A stretch of 64,000 nucleotides of DNA from Bacteroidia bacterium (GCA_030427635.1 JAUIBA010000016.1:25997-89996), one strand, 5' to 3'. Positions 58,501-64,000 are shown, counted from the first letter of the stretch. Notes: a model not told the origin generated them from the letters alone. Numbers and translations: made by a program.

Positions 58501-59181
58501 GGCGTAAGCTATACGTACAGCCCTGATGACGGGGATGTGCTGGGCTACAGGCTGGTGAGCGACTACCGCTGCCGCCTGACGGATACGGCATGGAGTGCGG
58601 ATGTGACGCTGAGCGTGGATGCGCTGCTGCTGCCACATGTGACGATATATCCGGAGCCGGGGCTGTCGGTAACGGCAGGAATGCCGGTGACGCTGATAGC
58701 GGTAGCTACGGATGCAGGACCATCACCGATGTATCAGTGGAAGGTGAACGGTTATCCGGTATCGGGCGCTACGAGCAATACGTTCACATATATCTTCAAC
58801 GATTATGACTCAGTGACCTGTATGGTAACGAGCAGTGGCGTATGCCATAATATAGGCACGCACGACTGGGTGTTCATCACGACTACGGCACTGAGTGCGG
58901 GCAGCACGGCTACGGATGTTGCGGACCTGCGGTTGCTACCTAACCCGAACCGTGGCCGGTTTACGGTACGGGGTAGTGTGGGCGGCAAAGTGAGCGGCGA
59001 GGTGCCGGTAGACATCACGAACATGCTGGGACAGGTGGTATACCGTGGCAGCCTGCATGTGAGCAATGGTATGGTGGATGCACAGGTACTGATGGATGGC
59101 AGCCTTGCCAACGGCATGTACATGCTGACCCTGCACCTGAATGAGGGTAAACAGACACTGCATTTTGTGATGGAGCAGTAA
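49570..59181 (+). CDS. Giant T9SS adhesin-like protein: L-type lectin, MAM-like domain, about 30 Big_2 Ig domains
   Basis: 3203 residues. Signal peptide about 1-20 (LLLTWIAVLTTTLTSIAQ). About 22-245 is an L-type lectin-like domain (GNTADGLAFWLVNPMSG, VLVFDTYDNGT and NVYITSN). Two Ig-like units follow (about 247-395). About 424-610 is a MAM-like jelly-roll domain (SWENGVPTTTGIPINQW ... NNFYIDDVRLTG). Then come some 28 Big_2-like units of 70-80 residues (about 675-2757) with VCxG, GGTWSS and TYTLxTGC. About 2757-3115 has one divergent and three longer Ig-like units (YVWRVNGVTVAVGGTYSF and similar). A type A sorting domain closes the protein (LRLLPNPNRGRFTV, about 3115-3203). The layout fits a surface adhesin with a carbohydrate-binding head on a long stalk. 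No PorP/SprF gene follows. Confidence 0.93.
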   Translation: MKKLLLTWIAVLTTTLTSIAQVSLSLATGTGPVVPAGWTLGGSATAPGPHVQLTPTALGQAGRVWYTTPQNVTACGAFVVEFDYQIIPPSASPTPGNTADGLAFWLVNPMSGFTGGGGIGLPTNPNGLVLVFDTYDNGTPGDDPLISLYGYPAGFVGAYVESSPINRLAAMPNQASLLYDAAWHHVKLTYSGGNINVYYDYNGFPSMTAYFPITTAGYFGFSAATGGVTSTHNIRNVYITSNSISAINGPTTLCTGTNTVYTDSTAGGTWSSTNTAVGTINTTTGEFTPLSAGTTTISYFYSSTCNTGLVVTVSPTALPAITGPASLCSSTPTTYSDATAGGAWTTSSAATATVSAGGVLTPVQAGVVTLTYTLPVGCYTTRTVTINTAPPPLTISPLPANVCDNGSLTLTATGASTYNLFPVQSWENGVPTTTGIPINQWTYTGTPASVWQQMDAALTTSPVAGTAYAGTYVAKFNCRGTTSGTIANLYSPSFSMTGVGTGTLTFWMYRDGSGAYSGAAYNTEGLNVFVNTTASTAGATSLGFVPRRAALAITGPLTGTPAPGVSGWYQYTATIPAIFTGTANYIILQGVSRNGNNFYIDDVRLTGTVSTATWAPNTHLFMDAGFTTPYVGAAVNPVYMHPTGITTPAAITYSVSASNGICSSTGTGTVTMNPNPASITGFTTICVGANSTLVSATPGGTWSSTATTIATVNPATGVVSGLAVGTSTIEYSIGGCSTSVVVTVVTSPGAITGSSVVCQGSVITFSNPTAGGSWSSSNTTVATVNPTTGDVGGVTVGTAIITYGIGTCYSTMTVSVNPVPTPIAGSLGVCVGATTALSSTPSGGFWFSSATGIASITPLGGVATGNSPGTAVISYTRSGCTAVATLNVVATPGPITGTLSTCYGSTTALAHATPGGTWSSSNVLIATVSTTGVVTGMAIGGGTATITYTVSAGCFATAVVTVIAAPAAPTGLSALCAGNTATYTHATGGGIWSTACPGIATITAGGGVLTAGAVATASTCVVTYTLPGGCIATKSITINPAPAVITGGMNICQGANTTLSSATPLGTWSSSNTTVATIGASTGIATGNNAGTAVITYQLGTGCYVTSVLTVSAAPPAITGTFTVCAGSTTTLSCLLSPISWSTTGGHGTISGTGVYTGVTAGVDTVTVTSSTGCATTAMVTVNPVPGAITGPSGYCVGNTITLNASPAGGTWSSSSGIAPVLTTGISAGVPYAVIGGNAPGGTATITYTNAWGCASTKPVIVNTLPGSIGGSTTTCVGVCTTLTNSASGGVWSSSNTTVATVNPATGLYCGVASGTSTIVYSLGSGCTVSTVVTVNPLPVITSTGTEVCAGSCMTVAATPAGGTWSSSNTAVFTTGAGTVCGVAAGTAILTYTAPVTGCYTTRVMTVNALPAVPGGASSVCAGACTPLSGSPAGGTWASSNMATGTINTATGVFCGIASGTTNIIYTLPTGCARTLGMVVNTLPTSITGNTSVCEAQCTGLTGAPLGGVWSSSNTAVGTIHPSSGNFCGVSAGTTNITYTLPTGCYLAETRTVAPTPSAITGVMTVCVGLTTTLNSTPAGGTWAASPTTVATIDAATGVVTGQSGTNTGTITYTSPSGCKVTTIVTVMGLPSGISGSLNVCEGGTSTLNCTPAGGTWSMACGSVATISTSGVVSGVAPGTCVVTYTLGTGCSRLAVVTVNAAPVPVTGAATVCVGTTTTLTSTPGVTWTTSNGAVATVNATTGVVTGMNGPLTVTITATNSTGCTASRVVTVYALPANIAGPMQVCSLDTVLLTSPGTPGGTWSSSDPAVASIVSVTGECTGGAVTVATTATITYTLGTGCVKTRVITVNPLPNDIVGINSFCQYECVTLLSAPFGGTWSTGTPGILTVSTPTGTFCGPNPGTGMVTYTLPVTGCRKTYQVTVNPVPGVITGPAYVCVNESVTLSSTPAGGSWTTMDATVTVNAGTGEVTGVSGGSAVITYHYPVTGCITTTTVNVKALPAPISGSNQVCEGLCTVLTNDTVGTWSHSSPATATLDASGTICGIVAGTTIVSYTSANTGCTRTEVFTVNGLPAAISGPDGFCNYSYANYSSMPGGGIWSSADTSILEFTDSVAGIAYGKVVDTTTITYTLPTGCKVSKDVFMILAPYTINGPDEVCDGTCASFNNIIGGGNWSTSNPGVLSVAPLTPASITACGVTAGTANITYVLSTGCASVKPVTVNPIPTPTTGTPQVCEGLTTDLDNATPGGTWTSGDPTIATVDTSTGLVTGVYGGASGATTTITYTLSTGCTALTDITVNPLPAAIAGVPELCEGQTVIFTSSTGGGSWFTADAAVADVGISTGAVSGVSAYATGVGGVGQTTISYVLPTGCMRTADVTVNPVPAPISGISAICANDITVLGNGTPGGTWVSSNPAVGSVDAIGVVRGVSAGTVVISYVLGTGCMSTWPMSVNDTPSAITGSLEVCAGFATNLTSGPAGGVWSQTPSSMVYGTINSITGVVSGITGGLVPVTYTLGSGCRTTQVVTVITLPPLISGPAQVCEAGGVITMTHPMTGGTWSIANPAIATVDASGNVTGHVAGTTVLTYTVGTGCFNIHTITVNPLPAAITGPTPMQVCEGSTIILSSATPSGVWVSDATDRATIGSTSGVLTGVNAGVAPIRYVIGATGCEVSALVTVNPTPAAIVGNPHICEGAPVAYMTASHGGTWSVSNPSVVTLAGITDSTVTGMPVSLGVATITYQYPMSIGGCITTKSVTVQPLPVVYNVTGGGSMCAGDAGVPVGLDGSQPGVSYVLYRGATATGYLAGSGFALDFGGMTVSGMYTVQATNATSGCQRNMAGSATVIVNSPALPSVTIGAAPADSVCPGEVVTLTPVPVHGGTAPTYVWRVNGVTVAVGGTYSFIPADGDVASVTMTSDEHCVTTATATGSKTLTVLPQAVPYAGVSISPNDTVCESTPVTLTAVPEYGGNAPAYEWYLNGSMVSTGVSYTYSPDDGDVLGYRLVSDYRCRLTDTAWSADVTLSVDALLLPHVTIYPEPGLSVTAGMPVTLIAVATDAGPSPMYQWKVNGYPVSGATSNTFTYIFNDYDSVTCMVTSSGVCHNIGTHDWVFITTTALSAGSTATDVADLRLLPNPNRGRFTVRGSVGGKVSGEVPVDITNMLGQVVYRGSLHVSNGMVDAQVLMDGSLANGMYMLTLHLNEGKQTLHFVMEQ

Positions 59182-59200
59182 AATAATATGATAGAAAAGG

Positions 59201-59233
59201 AATGCGCCGTAACTTGTGTACGGCGCATTTTTT
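59201..59233 (+). terminator. Terminator of the giant gene, abutting the next start codon
   Basis: Perfect 11-base stem AATGCGCCGTA / TACGGCGCATT with a seven-base loop, then six T, then directly the ATG at 59234. Confidence 0.85.
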
Positions 59234-59797
59234 ATGACAACACTTATAGAATATCTGCACAGAACTATAGCAGTGTCTGACAGACTGCAGCAAGAGATAG
59301 ACCGTATTACCCGTCAGCGAACCGTAGAAAAAGGACAATATCTGTTAAGGGCAGGGGAGCGGTGTGATGTACTAAGGTTTGTAGAGCAGGGGCTACTGAG
59401 AGGCTATTATATAGAGCAGGAGAAAGAAATCACCAACTGGCTGGCTATTGATGGCGAGTTTGCCACCAGCTTTTATTCCTTCATTACAAGAGAAGCCTCA
59501 ACAGAAAGTATAGAGGCAATAGAAACAACAGTGCTGTCTGAAATAAAGTATGCAGATTTGCAGGCATTGTATCGTGACTTTCCTGAAACAGAGCGTATAG
59601 GTAGAATACTAACCGAGAACTACTACATAAAGCTGGAGGGTAGATTACTCGCAAGTCATTTCAAAACCGCAAAGGAGCGCTATGAGCAATTAATGGACGC
59701 ACATCCCATATTGCTGCAAAGAGCGCCATTAGGTTATATAGCTTCTTATCTGGGTATTTCGCAGGAGACATTAAGCCGCATCAGAGCTCAGTATTAG
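59234..59797 (+). CDS. Crp/Fnr-family transcriptional regulator
   Basis: 187 residues from the ATG at 59234; an in-frame GTG at 59216 lies inside the terminator hairpin. The N-terminal part (about 20-110) is a cyclic-nucleotide-binding-type beta barrel (VEKGQYLLRAGERCDVLRFV, GLLRGYYIEQEKEITNWLA). The C-terminus APLGYIASYLGISQETLSRI is the helix-turn-helix of the family. The ligand is not predictable, and no cysteine set for an iron-sulfur cluster (as in Fnr) is present. The start codon follows a terminator, so transcription probably depends on readthrough or a very close promoter. It probably regulates the YiaA-type gene downstream through the palindrome at 59807. Confidence 0.85.
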   Translation: MTTLIEYLHRTIAVSDRLQQEIDRITRQRTVEKGQYLLRAGERCDVLRFVEQGLLRGYYIEQEKEITNWLAIDGEFATSFYSFITREASTESIEAIETTVLSEIKYADLQALYRDFPETERIGRILTENYYIKLEGRLLASHFKTAKERYEQLMDAHPILLQRAPLGYIASYLGISQETLSRIRAQY

Positions 59798-59806
59798 CAA
59801 CGATAG

Positions 59807-59826
59807 TTTTTGACATAGGTCAAAAA
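59807..59826. promoter_or_regulatory. Crp/Fnr-like palindromic operator TTTTTGAC-N4-GTCAAAAA
   Basis: Perfect eight-base arms with a four-base ATAG centre. The inner TTGAC-N4-GTCAA matches the spacing of Crp/Fnr-type half sites. It lies between the regulator and the YiaA-type gene and overlaps the expected -33 zone of the promoter at 59846. Its centre is about 41 bases before the predicted transcription start. Confidence 0.6.
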
Positions 59827-59845
59827 CGGGGACGATCTGTTGATA

Positions 59846-59853
59846 TAGGTTTG
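59846..59853 (+). promoter_or_regulatory. Bacteroidota -7 element TAGGTTTG before the YiaA-type gene
   Basis: Exact TAnnTTTG match 25 bases before the ATG at 59878, just downstream of the palindrome. Confidence 0.5.
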
Positions 59854-59877
59854 TATCAGTAACCAAAAACAAGTGTT

Positions 59878-60318
59878 ATGATACAAAAACCTTCAGGCGC
59901 ATTTATAGGCGCATCATGGACTGGCCTGCTGGCCGGAAGTATATCTTACTGCACAGGACTGTGGAACGCAGACATGCTGCTTAGTGAGAAGGGATATTAC
60001 TTTGCTATAATGATGTATGGACTGTTTTCAGCAGTATCGCTGCAAAAAGCAGTGCGTGACCAGCTGGAAGGCATAAAAGTAACCGCAATTTATTATGGAC
60101 TCAGCTGGTTCTCTACCATACTATCAATTCTATTGCTTATAATAGGATTATGGCATGCGGACGTAAGCAGGAGTGAAAAAGGATTTTATGCTATGGCCTA
60201 TCTGCTGGCAATGTTTGCAGCTGTGGCTGTGCAGAAGAATGTACGTGATGTAGCTCTTGCCGATAAAACAGGCTACTTTAATGAAGGGAGATCAAAAGGG
60301 CAGCATACAGAAGAATAA
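59878..60318 (+). CDS. YiaA/YiaB-type inner membrane protein
   Basis: 146 residues with four transmembrane helices in two repeated halves, SEKGYYFAIMMYGLFSAVSL (then QKAVRD) and SEKGFYAMAYLLAMFAAVAV (then QKNVRD). This is the internal duplication typical of the YiaA/YiaB family. Function unknown. It follows the Crp-type gene and has its own promoter with an operator-like palindrome, so it is a candidate target of that regulator. Confidence 0.87.
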   Translation: MIQKPSGAFIGASWTGLLAGSISYCTGLWNADMLLSEKGYYFAIMMYGLFSAVSLQKAVRDQLEGIKVTAIYYGLSWFSTILSILLLIIGLWHADVSRSEKGFYAMAYLLAMFAAVAVQKNVRDVALADKTGYFNEGRSKGQHTEE

Positions 60319-60344
60319 GCAGGTATGAGGAGTGAAGTAGCCTG

Positions 60345-60983
60345 TTATTGAACCTTAATTACCTGATTGGGTAGTACGGCATAGATGCGGTCTTTTTTAC
60401 CTGGTGAAATAGTGAAAAGACCTGTAAGCGTACCAAAGGCAGGCAAAACAACAGTACTCTGTGTAATGTGAAAGCAGGGGAGTCTTAAACTTTGTTTCCC
60501 CGCTCCGGACAGGACTATTGCCGGATGAATATGTCCGGCAATAGTTAATTTACTGCTGGTAGTGATTTTCTGAGGTTCGTGAGCATATATGAAGTCTGCA
60601 GTTTCCAGGGTATTGACGACTGTGATTCCCGCTTCTTCAAACAGTTGCGGCGTTATAATGTCATGGTTCCCTTTTATCAGTGTAAAGGTGATGTGGCGAT
60701 GTTGCGCAAGCAATGTTGTAAAATGCTGCCAGTCATTATTCAGTTTACTGTGAAAAAGGTCGCCCAGGAAATACACTTTTTCCGGCTTAATGTTGCATAA
60801 CAGATTGTGTAATTTCAGGTAGTCATTTTGCTGGGCATGGGAGGATATGGGTATTCCTTCTTTTCTGAAATGAGCAGCCTTGCCCAGATGCACATCTGCA
60901 ATGATGAGTAGTTGTTCATCGGGCTTGTACAGCGCTTTTTCGGGTAATAATATAAATCGTTGCCGGTTGAGTTCTGTTTCCAT
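60345..60983 (-). CDS. pdeM: Ligase-associated DNA damage response endonuclease PdeM
   Basis: 212 residues of calcineurin-like metallophosphoesterase type. Metal ligands are visible in order: D30 and H32 (ADVHLGK), D75 and H78 (GDLFHS), N106 and H107 (GNHD), H151 and H153 (GHIH). This set and the size match PdeM, which acts with an ATP-dependent ligase and an Lhr-like helicase. Its start codon directly follows the helicase stop (TAAATG), so they form one operon. The ligase and exonuclease genes usually in the cluster are not in the window. Confidence 0.92.
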   Translation of the reverse strand: METELNRQRFILLPEKALYKPDEQLLIIADVHLGKAAHFRKEGIPISSHAQQNDYLKLHNLLCNIKPEKVYFLGDLFHSKLNNDWQHFTTLLAQHRHITFTLIKGNHDIITPQLFEEAGITVVNTLETADFIYAHEPQKITTSSKLTIAGHIHPAIVLSGAGKQSLRLPCFHITQSTVVLPAFGTLTGLFTISPGKKDRIYAVLPNQVIKVQ

Positions 60984-63443
60984 TTATGCATTAAGTTGAG
61001 CCAGTAGTTTATTGACCCTGTCTTCAAGTTTTTCGTTAGTGTATTTTTCACGGAACCGAGAAGTGAGAATGGGAAAGCAAAATGGGCTGAACTGTAGCAT
61101 GTTTTTGATGACAATGTTTTGTGCCATCATACGGTTCAGCGCTGCTACCATGCGTGCTTCTTCCATCTGAAACGTCATTACTTCATCCCAGGCCTGCTGT
61201 AGCAGCAGGTTGCCGGCATCATTGCTGGCAAATACGGAAAAGAATAGCTGGGAAGATGCCTGTATATGTTTTGTGCGTATCTGCTTTCCTGGATAGCCAT
61301 TAAATACCAGCCCTGCTATACTGGCAATATCTCTGAATCTGCGCCTGGCCATCTCTGCAATGTTCACACTATTGCTGATATCGGCAGTAATATTCCCGGT
61401 ATCGAAAAGCGCATTGCCCAGTGCTTCTTCTATTGGTATTTCCTGGTCGCTGAGTAACTCAAAGCCGTAATCATTCATTGCAATGGAGAAAGTTATTGGC
61501 TTTAGCTGAGATATGCGATATGAAAATAGCATAGCCATGCCTTCATGAACATTACGCCCCTCGAACGGATATATGAATACATGGTAACCTTCTTTGCTTT
61601 GTGTCTTTTCTATCAACAGTTCATTGCGTGCTGGTAAATGCGCCCGTTTTTTCTGTTCCTGAAACAGGCCTGAAAGTGCATTTACCTCAGTATCAGTCAC
61701 TATACCTTCATCGAAAGTGGCAATCTTATTCCGTATGGTATCGCTGAGTTGTGATGTTAGGGACATCCTGCCGCCCTGCCACGATGGAAATATGCCTTTC
61801 CCGGCGTTTGACTTACGAACCAGTGCTATCATGTCACGTACACGGATTAGCTCCAGATTGCGACCGGCAAACCAGAAACAATCCCCTGGCTGCAGGCGGG
61901 ATATAAACCACTCTTCAATAGCTCCTATACGAGTGCCACCCTGCAGCTTTACCTGCATCATTGTTTCACTTACAATGGTACCAATGGAAAGTCTGTGGCG
62001 TGTGGCAATGCGCCTGTTTACTACTTTATAGATGTCCCCTTCTGCAACAACTTTATGAAACTCATCGTATGCATCCAGAACATTCCCTCCCTGGGTAACG
62101 AATGACAGACACCAGTTAAACTCTTCCCGGGTAACAGATGCAAAGCAATGAGTCGTGGTTATTTCCCGGTATAGCGTATCGGCATTGAATCCTTCTGATA
62201 CCGCCAGCGTGACCATGAACTGAATAAGCACATCGAAACAGCGGATATACGGTAACCGCTCCTCCAGATGATTGCCCGCTACAGCGGTGCGTAATGCTGC
62301 ACCTTCAACAATCTCAAGGGAATGGGTAGGCAGGAACCATATACGGCTTTCTGCACCGGGTTGATGACCACTACGGCCTGCACGCTGCACAAATCTTGCT
62401 ACTCCCCGGGGAGAGCCTATCTGTATTACAGAGTCCACTGGGCGAAAGTCGACACCGAGGTCAAGGCTGCTGGTACATACTACAGCTCTGAGAATGCCTG
62501 AATGCAGCGCATCCTCAACCCAGTTGCGCAGCTCGTCGCTGAGTGAGCCATGATGCATAGCTATGGCACCGGCCAGTGATGGGTCTTTTTCCAGTAAGCG
62601 CTGATACCATATTTCTGCCTGAGAGCGGGTATTGGTAAAGAGCAATGTAGACTGGCTGGCATGGATGATTTCCAGAGCTTTGTTCAGCAGTTGAATACCC
62701 AGATGACCACCCCATGGATATTTTTCTATTTCATCAGGTATAATAGTTTTAATGCTGATGGTGCGGGACAGATGGCTGCGTATGAGTTTCTGCAAGGGGG
62801 TAGTGGTACCGAGTAACACTTCCTGTGCCTGTTCCAGATTACCGATGGTAGCTGAGATGCCCCAGACTATCAGTTTGGGGTTCATTGCCCTGAGACGGGC
62901 AATGGCCAGTTCTGTCTGCACACCCCTTTTGCTGCCCATGAGTTCATGCCACTCGTCTATAATAACGAAGCTCAGTTTTCCCAGGAGTTGTGGGTAGCCC
63001 TTTGCCGCCAGCATCATATGCACACTTTCCGGTGTTGTAATCAGCGCATTGGGTGTGGTCTTCTTTTGCCGGGTCCGCTCAGCAGTAGATGTGTCACCGG
63101 TACGTAATCCTATGGCGTAGTCAATATTCAGATCATTACTTACAGCAGTCGTAGCGGCATGTATTTCTTTGGATAATGCTCTGAGTGGTGTTATCCAAAG
63201 GCAGTGTAGTCCATTGGCCCTGGATGCATAGTAGTGTTGCAGTACGCCAAACCAGACAGCCATGGTTTTTCCATATCCGGTAGGAGCATTAAGCAAACCG
63301 GAATAACCATCGGCCATAGCCTGCCAGGTGTTTTGCTGGAACTGATGTGGTATCCAGCCTTTCCTGTTAAACCACTCTTGCGCCAATGGGTGTTGGTCAG
63401 CACCTGTTGTTTGGTCCCTATTGTTTCTTTTAGGCTTGCTCAT
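60984..63443 (-). CDS. Ligase-associated DNA damage response DEXH-box helicase (Lhr-like)
   Basis: 819 residues from the ATG at 63443; a TTG two codons upstream is possible. Superfamily 2 helicase: motif I APTGYGKT (K59), motif Ia ITPLRALSKE, motif II DEWHE (163-167), motif III SATIGNLEQ, motif V region VVCTSSLDLGVDFRPVDSVI and motif VI VQRAGRSGHQPG. The long C-terminal half (about 420-819) matches the Lhr-type winged-helix and beta-barrel extension. It translocates on DNA in repair with PdeM. The gene next upstream is tRNA-Asp, so the ligase partner is not directly adjacent. Confidence 0.93.
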   Translation of the reverse strand: MSKPKRNNRDQTTGADQHPLAQEWFNRKGWIPHQFQQNTWQAMADGYSGLLNAPTGYGKTMAVWFGVLQHYYASRANGLHCLWITPLRALSKEIHAATTAVSNDLNIDYAIGLRTGDTSTAERTRQKKTTPNALITTPESVHMMLAAKGYPQLLGKLSFVIIDEWHELMGSKRGVQTELAIARLRAMNPKLIVWGISATIGNLEQAQEVLLGTTTPLQKLIRSHLSRTISIKTIIPDEIEKYPWGGHLGIQLLNKALEIIHASQSTLLFTNTRSQAEIWYQRLLEKDPSLAGAIAMHHGSLSDELRNWVEDALHSGILRAVVCTSSLDLGVDFRPVDSVIQIGSPRGVARFVQRAGRSGHQPGAESRIWFLPTHSLEIVEGAALRTAVAGNHLEERLPYIRCFDVLIQFMVTLAVSEGFNADTLYREITTTHCFASVTREEFNWCLSFVTQGGNVLDAYDEFHKVVAEGDIYKVVNRRIATRHRLSIGTIVSETMMQVKLQGGTRIGAIEEWFISRLQPGDCFWFAGRNLELIRVRDMIALVRKSNAGKGIFPSWQGGRMSLTSQLSDTIRNKIATFDEGIVTDTEVNALSGLFQEQKKRAHLPARNELLIEKTQSKEGYHVFIYPFEGRNVHEGMAMLFSYRISQLKPITFSIAMNDYGFELLSDQEIPIEEALGNALFDTGNITADISNSVNIAEMARRRFRDIASIAGLVFNGYPGKQIRTKHIQASSQLFFSVFASNDAGNLLLQQAWDEVMTFQMEEARMVAALNRMMAQNIVIKNMLQFSPFCFPILTSRFREKYTNEKLEDRVNKLLAQLNA

Positions 63444-63653
63444 TGTCAATGGATGCTATAATCCGGTATGTCAGCTTCAAGTGCTTTTCAAAAATAGGGT
63501 ATGGAGCGTGTAGCACCTATTTTGTAGAATAGTTGTTGGCATAATATATATGCGTGATACGATGTGATAATGCTTCAAAAGTGGCGTAAAATGGCCTCTA
63601 ACGGGTTGATTTGCAGTTCAAAAATAAATATTCAAAGAAAAATCTGGAAACTG

Positions 63654-63685
63654 TTGGAAGTTTCAGGATTTTGGTGCTACATTTG
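63654..63685 (+). promoter_or_regulatory. Bacteroidota promoter TTG-N21-TACATTTG for tRNA-Asp
   Basis: TTG at 63654-63656 and TACATTTG at 63678-63685, 21 bases apart, ending 16 bases before the tRNA. It is the best-formed -33/-7 pair in the window. Confidence 0.75.
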
Positions 63686-63701
63686 CACTCCCAACTGAAA
63701 C

Positions 63702-63775
63702 GGATCGGTAGTTCAGTCGGTTAGAATGCCGCCCTGTCACGGCGGAGGTCGCGGGTTCGAGTCCCGTCCGGTCCG
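63702..63775 (+). tRNA. tRNA-Asp (anticodon GTC)
   Basis: Acceptor arms GGATCGG (63702-63708) and CCGGTCC (63768-63774) pair over seven bases with one G-T pair. The anticodon stem CCGCC / GGCGG encloses CTGTCAC with GTC at 63736-63738. The T arm contains GGGTTCGAGTCCC. The CCA end is not encoded. Confidence 0.98.
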
Positions 63776-63786
63776 CAGGAAAAATG

Positions 63787-63818
63787 AAAAGGTCTGATAG
63801 TAAAATATCAGACCTTTT
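63787..63818 (+). terminator. Terminator after tRNA-Asp
   Basis: Perfect 13-base stem AAAAGGTCTGATA / TATCAGACCTTTT with a six-base loop, eleven bases after the tRNA. Confidence 0.88.
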
Positions 63819-63859
63819 CCTGTTTTAGGTGTTATGGTCTCACCGATTGAAAGTTTAAC

Positions 63860-63893
63860 GGGTCAAGCTGAATAATGGGTCAAGCTGAATAAT
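63860..63893. repeat. Tandem 17-base repeat GGGTCAAGCTGAATAAT x2
   Basis: Two adjacent exact copies (63860-63876 and 63877-63893), 17 bases before the transposase stop. They may include the end of an insertion element. Confidence 0.6.
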
Positions 63894-63909
63894 TGGGGGA
63901 AGAGATATA

Positions 63910-64000
63910 TCAGGCATAAATGTTAGCCAGCCTGAAAAGGAAGAAAGTAACATCCCGTACGCCTCTGGAAGTAGCCCTGAAAGCTTTGACTTTAGCATTG
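63910..64000 (-). CDS. C-terminal end of an ISAon1-like transposase, cut by the window
   Basis: An open minus-strand frame enters from the right edge, NAKVKAFRATSRGVRDVTFF and LFRLANIYA, then TGA at 63910-63912. The KAFRxxxRGVRDVxFFLFRLxxIYA ending is that of ISAon1-type transposases of Bacteroidota. Only 29 residues are visible, so completeness cannot be judged. It lies about 135 bases past tRNA-Asp and is probably part of an insertion element in the next window. Confidence 0.65.
   Translation of the reverse strand, partial: NAKVKAFRATSRGVRDVTFFLFRLANIYA

Overview
The window looks like chromosomal DNA of a gliding-type Bacteroidota, most likely in or near the Chitinophagaceae. The reasons are: six secreted proteins ending in a type IX secretion (T9SS) type A sorting domain, a GldN homologue, Bacteroidota-type -33/-7 promoters (TTG / TAnnTTTG) in front of several genes, and families such as IPExxxVDY, DUF4199, MbnP/MbnH and the PdeM/DEXH helicase pair. 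No prophage, integron, CRISPR array or complete insertion sequence is visible. The only mobile-element trace is the tail of an ISAon1-like transposase at the right edge.

Layout. 1-9 kb: a membrane glycosyltransferase-like protein cut by the left edge, a DinB-fold protein, small secreted proteins, OdhB (2-oxoglutarate dehydrogenase E2), an IPExxxVDY protein, a TIGR01777 epimerase and a secreted metzincin protease. 9-17.6 kb (minus strand): a 2810-residue T9SS cargo built from SBBP and NHL beta-propeller repeats and 18 bacterial Ig-like domains. 17.8-27 kb: HPPD, an orphan Hpt protein, a membrane-anchored LuxR-type regulator with a DUF4199 partner, PurC, a peroxiredoxin, an orphan GldN, a sigma factor with a coupled membrane protein, and a predicted bicovalent flavin oxidase. 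27-32 kb: an accessory stretch in which degenerate copies of a structured intergenic repeat alternate with single unrelated genes. 32-49 kb: an NHL-repeat cargo, an SDR, a VOC-VOC-GNAT fusion, two methyltransferases next to a GT2/GT-C/TPR fusion, a nuclease-fold protein, MltG, an MbnP/MbnH copper and di-haem pair, a GT-C enzyme, a signal-peptidase homologue lacking its catalytic dyad, and an ABC-F ATPase. 49.6-59.2 kb: a 3203-residue adhesin-like T9SS cargo with an L-type lectin head and about 30 Ig-like domains. 59.2-63.5 kb: a Crp-type regulator, a Fnr/Crp-like palindrome and a YiaA-type membrane protein, then PdeM and its helicase. 63.7 kb to the end: tRNA-Asp and the transposase fragment.

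The dominant theme is the cell surface. Six T9SS cargo proteins (including two giants), a GldN paralogue and three integral-membrane glycosyltransferase-like proteins lie together. The most unusual points are the two extra-disulfide subclasses of Ig domain in the second giant, the recently amplified Ig dimers in the first, the structured intergenic repeat family at 27-32 kb with a compensatory base change, the dead-looking signal peptidase, and the palindromic operator beside the Crp-type gene. All functional statements come from reading the sequence; no database search was possible.
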